Source: Scatosoma sp900555925
Lineage (GTDB): Bacteria > Bacillota > Clostridia > Christensenellales > Borkfalkiaceae
NCBI GenBank assembly: GCA_959603585.1
Contig: CAUGYD010000001.1
Location: 62,001-126,000 of the forward strand
DNA: 64,000 nucleotides
Reading direction: 5' to 3'
Below are positions 8,450 to 15,948 of the stretch, piece after piece (the stretch's first letter is position 1; each line of letters opens with the position of its first letter). The notes below the pieces were generated by a model. That model saw only the letters and a program-made list of their open reading frames with translations, made no database searches and was not told the DNA's origin. A program made the translations under genes and the position numbers.

Positions 8450-11430
8450 GCGGGTTTGACTTCCTCCGTCACGTAACATTCGATAATATCGCCCACGCGG
8501 ATTTCGTTAAATCCGTCGATAGAGCAACCGCATTCATAGCCTTTGGCCACCTCTTTGACGTCGTCCTTGAAGCGTTTGAGCTGTTTGACTCCGCCTTCGC
8601 AAATCATGATGTCCTCGCGGTAAATTCTCAGCTTGCCGCCCCGAACGATCTTGCCGTCCGTGACGTAGCAGCCGGCAATCGTGCCCACGCCCGTGATGTT
8701 GAACGTCTGGCGCACTTCGCACTTGCCCGTGAGCGTCTCTTTAAGCTTGGGCGCGAGCATGCCTTTAAGCGCCGCTTCCATATCGTCTATGAGCTCGTAA
8801 ATGATGCGGTAGCTCCTGACGTCCACTTTGCTGCTCTCCGCCAGCTTTTTCGCCTTCGTGTCGGGACGGACGTTGAAACCGATGATAATCGCGTTGGCAC
8901 TGTCCGCGAGCATGACGTCGCTCTCGTTGATGGCGCCCGCCGCCGCGTGAATGACCTTGACGCGGATTTCCTCGTTGCCGAGTTTTTCGAGCGATTGCTT
9001 CACCGCTTCCACGCTGCCCTGAACGTCGCCCTTGACGACGAGATTGAGGTTCTTGATTTTTCCTTCTTCGACCTGCGCGAACACGTCGTCCAAAGTGACA
9101 CGGCTCTGCTGTTTGATCATGCTTTCGCGCTCTTTGTTCTTTCTTTCTTCCTGAACCTGCTTCATGAGCGCCTGATCGACGGCCATGATGCTGTCGCCGG
9201 CATTGGGAACGTCTTCGAGTCCGAGCACGGAAACCGCCATGGACGGTCCCGCGGCCTTGACCGCGCGGCCCTTGTCGTCGAACATGGCGCGCACTCTGCC
9301 CATCGTCGTGCCCGAAATGATATTGTCTCCCGTATGCAGAGTGCCGAGCTGGACGATGATACTCGCCACGGGGCCCTTGCCCTTATCCAGCTTCGCCTCG
9401 ATGATCGTGCCCTTTGCGGGACGGTCGGGATTGGCTTTGAGTTCCAGCATTTCCGCCTGCAAATTGACCGCGTCGAGAAGGTCGTCGATGCCCATGCCCG
9501 TCTTTGCGGATACGGGGACGATCATCGTATCGCCGCCCCATTCTTCGGGGACGAGATTCTGTTCGATGAGCCCCTGTTTCACGCGGTCGGGGTTCACTTC
9601 GTATTTATCCATTTTATTCATGGCGACGATGATGGGTACACCCGCCGCTTTGGCGTGATTGATGGCCTCAATCGTCTGCGGCATGATTCCGTCGTCCGCG
9701 GCAACCACGAGGATTACAATATCCGTGACCTGAGCGCCGCGCGCACGCATGGCCGTGAACGCCGCGTGACCGGGCGTATCGATAAAGGTGATTTGCTTGC
9801 CCTTCGCCGTCACCGTATAGGCGCCGATACTCTGGGTTATGCCGCCCGCCTCGCCCGCGGTAACGGACGTCGAACGGATTTTGTCGAGCAGAGAGGTCTT
9901 GCCGTGGTCGACGTGTCCCATGACCGTAACGACGGGCGCGCGGGGCACGAGCTTGGAGACGTCCTCCTCCGTCACGACCGTATCCTGCAATACTTCCTCC
10001 GCCGTCTTTTCGGGCTTGTATTCGAGATCTATGCCGAGATCGGCGGCAATCAACGCCGCGTTGTCGTAATCGATGGAATCGTTTATGCTCTTCATAATCC
10101 CTTCCTTGAACAGCCGCTTGGAAATTTCGACCGCCGAAATGCCCAGCTTTTCGGACAAGACTTTCAAAGGGATTTCCTCCGTCGTGACGACCGCGTGATC
10201 GATTTTCACCGTCTGGATTTCCTGCCGCTTCTGTTTCTTCGGCGTGCGGAGCTTTCTGTACCCCGTCTTGTCTTCGTCGAAGTCCTCCACGGTCATACCC
10301 TGCTGTTTGATGAGCGCGCGCTTGGATACGGGCTTCTTTTCGACATAGGTCTTATCGAAGGTCTTTTTCTTGGGCGGCGAGGAGAAATTTTTCTCCTTCG
10401 GAACAATGGGCGCCGCGGCAATGCCGCCGACGGCGGGACGGGGTCTGGCGCCCGTTCCTCCCTGGCGGTTCTGATAAGGCCTGTCGCCCTGCGGGCGGGA
10501 CGGACGTTCTCCCTGCGGCCGAGCGGGTCTCTCGGTGCGGGAACGATAGGTAGACCCCACGCCCGCATTCGCGTCTACGCCAGGTTTGGCGATATATACG
10601 CCCTGCTCCTGCCCGTTGCGGAAATATCTCGGCGCGCGGGGAGCCGCGGGAGCCGACGGCACGGGACGTCCCGCAGTCGGAGCGGTCGAGGCAGACGACG
10701 CAGCCGAAGGAGCGGACGCCGCCGAAGCGGGGCGCGTTCCCCCCGCTTGCCCGTTTACCGCAGAGGACGCACCGGAAGAGGCCGAAGCGGGCCTTGAAGG
10801 AGCCGCGGACGAAACGGCATCGGAGGATTTTTTCTCCGCCGCAGCGGTCTTTTCGGATACAGGCGTTTTCTCCTCCGAAGGTCTCTTTTCGTCCGCCGCG
10901 GATTTCGCGCTTTCCGAGGGAACTTCGGCCTTTGAAGACGTTTGTGCAACTTCCTCCGATTTTTCCGATTTTACGGGTTTTTCTACCTTTACGGTTTTGT
11001 CCGACTTTTCTTTTACCTTTTTCGGTTCTTCGGGAGAAGGCTTTTCCGCGGTCGGTTCGGAAACCGGCTTTTTCTCGGCGGTTTTCTCCTCGGTTTCCTT
11101 TACGGAAGCGGCAGGCTCCTTTGCCGCGGGAGACGGCTCGGGCGAGGGGGTCGGCTGTGCGGGAATTTCCGCAGCCGTCTTTTCGGCTTCCTTCGCCGCC
11201 TCGGGAGCGGATTTTTCGGGTGCGGAAACCGCCGATGCTTCGGCGCGCGCCGCTTCTTCCTGTGCGAGAAGGGCGTCTTTTTCCGATTTATCGGCTTCCA
11301 GCGCGGAAAGTTTTTTCAAAATTTCCGCCAGGCTCTTTTCTGTGGAAGAGATACGTTTTTGCAGCTGTCCCAGTTGCTTTTCTCCGAGCAATTCCGTTAC
11401 TTTTTCCACATTTTCGTATTTTTTTGCCAT
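8446..11430 (-). CDS. infB: Translation initiation factor IF-2
   Basis: GTPase that places initiator tRNA on the 30S subunit and promotes subunit joining. It is 994 residues long. The first 380 or so residues are low-complexity Ala/Ser/Pro/Glu/Lys and Gly/Arg-rich sequence, with a short helical start. IF2N-type domains lie near 400-470. The G domain starts near 501 with GHVDHGKTSLLDKIR, then DTPGHAAF, NKMDK and SAKTGMG. Domain II, III and IV sequences follow. The ATG is preceded by GGGAGG at a rather long distance. The repetitive first part gives many open frames on the opposite strand that are not genes. Confidence 0.5.
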   Translation of the reverse strand: MAKKYENVEKVTELLGEKQLGQLQKRISSTEKSLAEILKKLSALEADKSEKDALLAQEEAARAEASAVSAPEKSAPEAAKEAEKTAAEIPAQPTPSPEPSPAAKEPAASVKETEEKTAEKKPVSEPTAEKPSPEEPKKVKEKSDKTVKVEKPVKSEKSEEVAQTSSKAEVPSESAKSAADEKRPSEEKTPVSEKTAAAEKKSSDAVSSAAPSRPASASSGASSAVNGQAGGTRPASAASAPSAASSASTAPTAGRPVPSAPAAPRAPRYFRNGQEQGVYIAKPGVDANAGVGSTYRSRTERPARPQGERPSRPQGDRPYQNRQGGTGARPRPAVGGIAAAPIVPKEKNFSSPPKKKTFDKTYVEKKPVSKRALIKQQGMTVEDFDEDKTGYRKLRTPKKQKRQEIQTVKIDHAVVTTEEIPLKVLSEKLGISAVEISKRLFKEGIMKSINDSIDYDNAALIAADLGIDLEYKPEKTAEEVLQDTVVTEEDVSKLVPRAPVVTVMGHVDHGKTSLLDKIRSTSVTAGEAGGITQSIGAYTVTAKGKQITFIDTPGHAAFTAMRARGAQVTDIVILVVAADDGIMPQTIEAINHAKAAGVPIIVAMNKMDKYEVNPDRVKQGLIEQNLVPEEWGGDTMIVPVSAKTGMGIDDLLDAVNLQAEMLELKANPDRPAKGTIIEAKLDKGKGPVASIIVQLGTLHTGDNIISGTTMGRVRAMFDDKGRAVKAAGPSMAVSVLGLEDVPNAGDSIMAVDQALMKQVQEERKNKERESMIKQQSRVTLDDVFAQVEEGKIKNLNLVVKGDVQGSVEAVKQSLEKLGNEEIRVKVIHAAAGAINESDVMLADSANAIIIGFNVRPDTKAKKLAESSKVDVRSYRIIYELIDDMEAALKGMLAPKLKETLTGKCEVRQTFNITGVGTIAGCYVTDGKIVRGGKLRIYREDIMICEGGVKQLKRFKDDVKEVAKGYECGCSIDGFNEIRVGDIIECYVTEEVKPA

Positions 11431-11434
11431 AGGT

Positions 11435-11764
11435 TCAGTTGTTTCCTCCCGAATATAATTTATATTGCGCGTCGCCCTCGGCGGAGGTAAGAATCGCCGC
11501 GGCGAGATTTTTGTCCCTGACGGCCGCCGCCTTTACGGCGGGGCGGTGCAGAAGTTCGCCCAGATTTTCCTTTGTGACGAGAAGGGGACAAGAAAATTTC
11601 TCTTTGATTTTGAAAAGTGCTTTCAGGGAATTTTCCGACAGAGTTTTGTCCGCGATCAACAAGTAAACGTCCCTTTTGAGCTTTTCCGCTCCGTCCACCC
11701 CGAAAACGAGCTTTCCCGAACGGATGCAGAAGCCGAGATACGTCCCGATTTTACCGTTTGCCAA
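11435..11764 (-). CDS. ylxQ: YlxQ-type L7Ae/L30e-family RNA-binding protein
   Basis: Small protein of the L7Ae/L30e/S12e fold, thought to bind kink-turn RNA; its exact role is not settled. It has 109 residues, beginning (TTG)ANGKIGTYLGFCIRSGKL. The TTG at 11764 is preferred because AGGAGG (11776-11771) stands 6 nt upstream, inside the end of ylxR. Longer in-frame readings have no such site. It overlaps ylxR by 14 nt and lies between ylxR and infB, the standard Bacillota order. Confidence 0.5.
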   Translation of the reverse strand: MANGKIGTYLGFCIRSGKLVFGVDGAEKLKRDVYLLIADKTLSENSLKALFKIKEKFSCPLLVTKENLGELLHRPAVKAAAVRDKNLAAAILTSAEGDAQYKLYSGGNN

Positions 11765-12023
11765 AAAATTCCTCCTCGATTCCCGCGTAAATCTCCGCGG
11801 GGACATCCGCAGAAAAGACCTTATGGAGAAGTTTCTGCTTTTTGAGCTTTGCGATACATTCCCCGCTGTTGCAGATATACGCGCCCCTGCCCGGAGCTTT
11901 TCCCGAAAAATCCAATTTGATTTCCCCTTCGGCGTTCTTCACGATCCGAAGCATATCCCTTTTCGGCTTCATCTCGCGGCAGGCGATGCACATTCTGGCG
12001 GGGACGGATTTCGTCTTTGCCAT
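11751..12023 (-). CDS. ylxR: YlxR family RNA-binding protein
   Basis: A 90-residue protein of the YlxR (DUF448) family, found in nusA-infB operons of Bacillota. It shows the family pattern RMCIACREMKPKRDMLRIV near the start and PGRGAYICNSGECI near residue 45, which includes the conserved GRGAY. The ATG overlaps the nusA stop by one base (TAATG), so the two are coupled. The family binds RNA and has been linked to RNase P and nucleoid functions; the role in this organism is inferred. Confidence 0.5.
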   Translation of the reverse strand: MAKTKSVPARMCIACREMKPKRDMLRIVKNAEGEIKLDFSGKAPGRGAYICNSGECIAKLKKQKLLHKVFSADVPAEIYAGIEEEFFGKR

Positions 12024-13246
12024 TATTCGCCTTCTTTTTCCTCGTTTTCGGCAGATTCGTCCGCCGCCTTGACGGGTTCTTCCGCGGGAACAGCGGACTC
12101 TTCTTCCGCCTCTTTGCCGACCTCTCCCGCCGTTTGAGCTTCCTCTTCCATGGCGGCCCCGCTTTCGTCGGCGTCCTCTTCCTCCTCGTTTCCGAAAAGA
12201 TTCATCTTCTCTGCGGCGGAAAGGCTCTTGACGTCTATTTTCCAGCCCGTAAGCCGCGCGGCGAGGCGGGCATTCTGGCCGTCCCTGCCGATTGCCAGCG
12301 ACAGTTTGTCGTCGGGAACGACGGCTACGGCGCCCTTTTCGTTCGTCTGCGTCACGGAAATGACGGCCGCGGGAGAAAGTGCCTTTGCGATAAATTCGAG
12401 GGGATTTTCGCTCCAAAGAATAATATCGATCTTTTCTCCGCCGAGTTCCTCGACGACGGCGTTTACTCTCGAACCCTTATTGCCCACGCAGGCGCCGACG
12501 GCATCGACGCGGTTATCGTTGGAACAGATCGCCATTTTCGTGCGGTGTCCCGGTTCTCTGGAAATCGCCTTGATTTCCACGATTCCCTGCGCGATCTCGG
12601 GCACCTGCTCTTCAAACAATTTCTTGACGAGCCCGGGCGCGGCGCGGGATACGAGAATCTGTGAATTTTTTCCGCTGTTCTTCACCCGCTTCACGAATAC
12701 TTTCAGCCTGTCTCCCGGAACATAGCGTTCGGTGGGCGTCTGATCCTGCGGGAGCATGACCCCTTCGATTTTCTTTTCGCTGAGTTCCACATAGACGTTG
12801 CGGTCGTCGAGCTTGCGGACGACGCCTTCCATGAGTTCTCCCTCCTTGTCGGAGAAAGCGGAGAACGTATTGTCGCGCTCCGTCTCGTGGAGTTTTTGCA
12901 AAATCACCTGTTTTGCGGTCTGTGCGGCGATGCGGCCGAAATCCTTCGGGACGAAAGTCCTCACGATTTCGTCGCCCTCCTTGTAGGCGGGATTGAGCTC
13001 CTGTGCGTCCTCGACGGAAATTTCCTTATCCCGATCGACGACTTCCGAAACGACGTGCTGAATCGCTTTGAATTCGATGGTGCCTCTCTCGGGATCGAGC
13101 TCCACCAGCACTTCCGCGCCGCCCTCGTATTGTTTCTTATACGCGGACGCGAGCGCGTTTTTCAGCGTTTCTATAAACGCCTCTTCGCTGATCCCCTTTT
13201 CCTTCACCAGATCGGCCAGTGCCGCAAAAAACTCCTTGTTTACCAT
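12023..13246 (-). CDS. nusA: Transcription termination/antitermination protein NusA
   Basis: RNA-polymerase-associated factor affecting pausing, termination and antitermination. It is 407 residues long. The N-terminal RNAP-binding domain occupies about 1-130, the S1 domain about 135-200 (GELMEGVVRKLDDRNVYVEL), KH1 about 200-275 (VGACVGNKGSRVNAVVEEL) and KH2 about 280-345 (SLAIGRDGQNARLAARLTGW). The last 60 or so residues are a strongly acidic Glu/Ala tail, longer than in Bacillus subtilis NusA. It is followed by ylxR with a one-base overlap and preceded by rimP. Confidence 0.5.
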   Translation of the reverse strand: MVNKEFFAALADLVKEKGISEEAFIETLKNALASAYKKQYEGGAEVLVELDPERGTIEFKAIQHVVSEVVDRDKEISVEDAQELNPAYKEGDEIVRTFVPKDFGRIAAQTAKQVILQKLHETERDNTFSAFSDKEGELMEGVVRKLDDRNVYVELSEKKIEGVMLPQDQTPTERYVPGDRLKVFVKRVKNSGKNSQILVSRAAPGLVKKLFEEQVPEIAQGIVEIKAISREPGHRTKMAICSNDNRVDAVGACVGNKGSRVNAVVEELGGEKIDIILWSENPLEFIAKALSPAAVISVTQTNEKGAVAVVPDDKLSLAIGRDGQNARLAARLTGWKIDVKSLSAAEKMNLFGNEEEEDADESGAAMEEEAQTAGEVGKEAEEESAVPAEEPVKAADESAENEEKEGE

Positions 13247-13291
13247 TGTATTCGCTCTCCTAATTGAATTCCCTGATTTTACTTTCCGCCC

Positions 13292-13762
13292 TCATTCGAG
13301 GTCGTCTAAATCGATTGCGCGATTGATTTTCGCAATGCGGTTGAGTTCCAGCTTGATTTCCCCATCTTCGGAGGAAAGGATCACGCACCCCCCGTCGAGT
13401 CCCAGAAGCGTAGCTTCAAAGAACTTTTTCCCTTTGAGCGGCGCAAATAATTTTACCTCTACCCGTTCTCCTCTGCACTTTTCAAAATCCCGTGGCGTTT
13501 TAAGCGGTCTGTCGAGGCCGGGGCTGGAAACGTTCAAGGTATACGCGGCGCCGAACGTCGGGTCCAATTCGTCGAGCGGCCCGTCGATCGCGCGGTGAAA
13601 CCGTTCGCAAGTAACGAGGTCCACGCCCCCGTCTGTGTCGATGTAGACGGTGAGCGAGGGCGAATGTCCCTGTCTGAACTCCGCGTCCACGAGCTCGATA
13701 TTCATTTCGTCGGCAATCGGCTGTAAAACCGCTTTGATTTCCTCGATGGATTTTACTTTCAT
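13292..13762 (-). CDS. rimP: Ribosome maturation factor RimP
   Basis: Acts in 30S subunit maturation. The 156 residues start MKVKSIEEIKAVLQPIADEM and contain the family signature DLVTCERFHRAIDGPLDELD and LNVSSPGLDRPL. The ATG at 13762 has GGGAG just upstream. A longer in-frame reading reaching 13834 runs through a perfect leader hairpin and is rejected. It is the first gene of the operon, with its promoter at 13856-13884, and the small C-terminal SH3-like domain is complete. Confidence 0.5.
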   Translation of the reverse strand: MKVKSIEEIKAVLQPIADEMNIELVDAEFRQGHSPSLTVYIDTDGGVDLVTCERFHRAIDGPLDELDPTFGAAYTLNVSSPGLDRPLKTPRDFEKCRGERVEVKLFAPLKGKKFFEATLLGLDGGCVILSSEDGEIKLELNRIAKINRAIDLDDLE

Positions 13763-13801
13763 ACTCCCTCCGCTCCGCGCGCAAACACCCTTACATAGCA
13801 A

Positions 13802-13829
13802 TATTGAGAGTGGCAAGCCACTCTCAATA
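13802..13829 (-). promoter_or_regulatory. Perfect hairpin in the rimP-nusA leader
   Basis: Arms TATTGAGAGTGG and CCACTCTCAATA (12 bp, no mismatch) enclose CTTG on the transcribed strand. In RNA this gives a CUUG tetraloop closed by G-C, a known very stable loop. It lies about 20 nt after the predicted transcription start and 40 nt before rimP. No U-tract follows, so it is not an ordinary terminator. Confidence 0.5.
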
Positions 13830-13855
13830 CTCATTACTGATTATTAAGTATCCTC

Positions 13856-13884
13856 ATTATACCATTATTTTGTGCGTTTTGCAA
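13856..13884 (-). promoter_or_regulatory. Sigma-A promoter of the rimP-nusA-infB operon
   Basis: The -35 box TTGCAA (13884-13879) and the -10 box TATAAT (13861-13856) have a 17-bp spacer. The start point would be near 13849, leaving a leader of about 87 nt that contains the perfect hairpin. Confidence 0.5.
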
Positions 13885-13978
13885 CCGTTTTTATAAGACT
13901 TTTGAGAAAATTTTCCGCGAAAATGTTTTCTCTGCGGAGTCCCGTCAAATTTTCCGTCTTTATTTCGGCGAAATCCCG

Positions 13979-15046
13979 TCAATTATTTCTTGCCGTCAAT
14001 TCGACGGTCATATCGGGCGTTATCAACGTAAGTATACCGTCTTTAAGCTGATTAAAGCCCGCTTCGGAATCTCCTTTGCCGACCCAATCGTTGATAGGAT
14101 ACGTATCTCCGCCTGTGTACGGATTGGGAAACACGGTTACCCTATACGAACAACCGACGATGTAATCCATTTCGATCGTTACTTTCTCTCCGACTTGTTC
14201 CAAGGATACTTCCTTGCTGTAAGTCGTCTGATTCGTGGCTCCCCAAAGCGTATTTTCGGTGCTTACCTGCACCAAAAAGTCATTTTTTTCACCCGCAAGA
14301 GCGCTCAAATCGAAGACGAGCGTCGCTTTCATGGTTTCGTAAGTAAGTTCGTCCTCTTTGACTACCGTGACTTTTTTCACGACGGTGGCGCTTTCATTCG
14401 TGGTGTCATCCTTAACCGTGAGCGTAATATACGTGGTCCCTTCCTGAATATCATTGGTTTTTATCTTGACGGTACCCTCGGTTTTTCTGGTACCGTCGCC
14501 CTGAAAGCTCACTGCCAACGCGCTGCCGGGAATAACGTCCTGATCGGACGAAGCAATCGTCCACGCCTTATCCGTACTAATATTGACCTCTTTTGAAAAA
14601 TCAAAATTCAAGTAATGCTCCGCGTTAAATTCATTCTCGTATACCGCAAATTTATCGGGGATAAAGCCCGTAAACGACATGAACCCGTCCGAGAGTTTTT
14701 CCTCGTATTTGCCCGTTTCCGCCGTTACCGTAACGTCGTGGGCAGGCATGGAAAACTTCCAGCCACCGTCAACTTCCTCGCACTCATAATCGTCGTAGGA
14801 AACGGATTCGACATAATAATCCGCCTCGATTGTCGCCGTAACAGTAACCGTTTCTCCCTCCTCTGCGGACGCGGGAGCCGAAAGGGTCACCCCCGCAGCG
14901 GGTTGCGTAACGGTAATTGTATAAGCAGATTTCTCGCCGCTTTCGCCGTTATTGCTGTCGCCGCCGTCGGAGCCACACCCTGCAAAAGAAGCCGCGAGCG
15001 CTACTGCTATGCCCGTACAAAAAATACTTTTAAAAATTTTCATCAT
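13979..15046 (-). CDS. Surface lipoprotein with Ig-like/Bacterial-repeat domains
   Basis: A 355-residue exported lipoprotein of unknown function. Residues 1-24 form a signal peptide with lipobox FAGC, followed by a Gly/Ser/Asn-rich linker. Residues about 43-110 resemble the beta-rich divergent InlB/Bacterial-repeat family (ending FSMPAHDVTVTAE). The middle and C-terminal parts are beta-strand-rich and Thr-rich, with no enzyme motif. The first of two ATG codons is chosen because AAGGAGGT stands 9 nt upstream. It sits between the polC-like/hydrolase genes and rimP, where relatives usually have nothing, so it looks like an insertion. Its promoter contains a ten-base homopolymer; see that entry. 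Confidence 0.5.
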   Translation of the reverse strand: MMKIFKSIFCTGIAVALAASFAGCGSDGGDSNNGESGEKSAYTITVTQPAAGVTLSAPASAEEGETVTVTATIEADYYVESVSYDDYECEEVDGGWKFSMPAHDVTVTAETGKYEEKLSDGFMSFTGFIPDKFAVYENEFNAEHYLNFDFSKEVNISTDKAWTIASSDQDVIPGSALAVSFQGDGTRKTEGTVKIKTNDIQEGTTYITLTVKDDTTNESATVVKKVTVVKEDELTYETMKATLVFDLSALAGEKNDFLVQVSTENTLWGATNQTTYSKEVSLEQVGEKVTIEMDYIVGCSYRVTVFPNPYTGGDTYPINDWVGKGDSEAGFNQLKDGILTLITPDMTVELTARNN

Positions 15047-15078
15047 ATATAGTGTACCTCCTTAAAGTACTACTATAT

Positions 15079-15109
15079 ATTGTATCACTGTACCCCCCCC
15101 CCGCGTCAA
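15079..15109 (-). promoter_or_regulatory. Lipoprotein promoter with homopolymer in its spacer
   Basis: The -35 box TTGACG (15109-15104) and -10 box TACAAT (15084-15079) are separated by 19 bp, of which ten are consecutive G on the transcribed strand. The optimum spacer is 17 bp. A short inverted repeat GTCAA/TTGAC overlaps the -35 region (15105-15118) and could be an operator. This is the only good promoter seen ahead of the lipoprotein gene. Confidence 0.5.
15093..15102. repeat. Homopolymer C10 (G10 on the transcribed strand)
   Basis: Ten uninterrupted C on the plus strand, placed between promoter boxes. Such tracts change length by slipped-strand mispairing. No other uninterrupted C or G run of this length was noticed in the window. 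Confidence 0.5.
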
Positions 15110-15147
15110 CTATTTGACAAAATTATTTCAAAATTTCTTATCCGTGG

Positions 15148-15900
15148 TTATTCTTCTCCTTCATTCTCCTTCGGGAATTTTCCGTCCGTTTGCCGCTTTT
15201 CGCCCTTTATCCGCTTTTCCGCCCACTCGGATAAAACCTTCAACTGCCGGCGAGTATGGAACCAATGTTCTCCTTCGTCCCATACGGTCATCCCGCAGTG
15301 AAATTTCCGCGCGAACGCCTCGACGGTGCCGCGGTCGGAAATCTCGTCCTTTCCCGCATATAAAATCTCCGTGGGACATTCCCAACGGACGATTTTGTTC
15401 TTCTCCGCATATTCTTTATATTCCCGGGACAAAGCCTGTCCGAAAGGTACGGGAATCACCCTTTCTGCGGCCAATCTTTCTTCCGATACTCCGAAAAGAC
15501 GCATGCGGTCGGCGATCAGTTTACTCATATCGAGAACGGGAGAGACGAACAGACTTTGTTTTAGGGACTCTCCGCTAAAACTCAGCAGAGAAAACCAAGC
15601 GCCGATACTGTTTGCAAAAAGACCGATCTCCGTCCATCTCGATTTTACGTATTCCATGACGGATAAAAGCTCGGGGACGATATACCAAGGATAAAACGAA
15701 TTTTTCTCTTCTCTTCTTTCTCCGTGTTCCGGCAAATCCATGCTCAATATCTGCCACCCGCGGGGACACGCGACGCGCGCGAACGTCTCAGCCTCCTCTT
15801 TTCGGCCTCCCTGCCCGTGAATATATAAATACACTCTTTCGGACTTTTTCCCAAAAACAACGGCGGGGATTTTATGAATATGAATCGATTCCGTCTGCAT
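15148..15900 (-). CDS. Alpha/beta hydrolase
   Basis: A 250-residue cytosolic alpha/beta-hydrolase-fold protein of unknown substrate. The oxyanion region is YIHGQGGRKEE near residue 27, the nucleophile elbow FANSIGAWFS near 95 has the form x-N-S-x-G, the acid is probably Asp in YAGKDEIS near 198, and the histidine is in EGEHWF near 220. There is no signal peptide. It stands 48 nt after the polC-like gene, with AAAGGA upstream, so it may be the last gene of that operon. Family members include esterases and peptidases; assignment beyond hydrolase is not possible. Confidence 0.5.
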   Translation of the reverse strand: MQTESIHIHKIPAVVFGKKSERVYLYIHGQGGRKEEAETFARVACPRGWQILSMDLPEHGERREEKNSFYPWYIVPELLSVMEYVKSRWTEIGLFANSIGAWFSLLSFSGESLKQSLFVSPVLDMSKLIADRMRLFGVSEERLAAERVIPVPFGQALSREYKEYAEKNKIVRWECPTEILYAGKDEISDRGTVEAFARKFHCGMTVWDEGEHWFHTRRQLKVLSEWAEKRIKGEKRQTDGKFPKENEGEE

Positions 15901-15948
15901 ATTTTCCGCTATCCTTTCAAGGGGATTTTTTTACTTTCCGCCCTTTTC

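Noticed and set aside
8947..10797. Long plus-strand open frame of 616 codons
   Set aside because: Antisense shadow of infB, whose GTPase motifs on the minus strand are unmistakable; the predicted sequence is low-complexity Arg/Gly.
10380..11430. Repeat array or CRISPR-like structure in the low-complexity part of infB
   Set aside because: The repetition is from Ala/Ser/Pro/Glu/Lys codons in the IF-2 linker; there are no regular repeats and spacers.
15113..15140. TTGACA-like sequence on the plus strand near the lipoprotein promoter
   Set aside because: No -10 box at a proper distance and no plus-strand gene follows.
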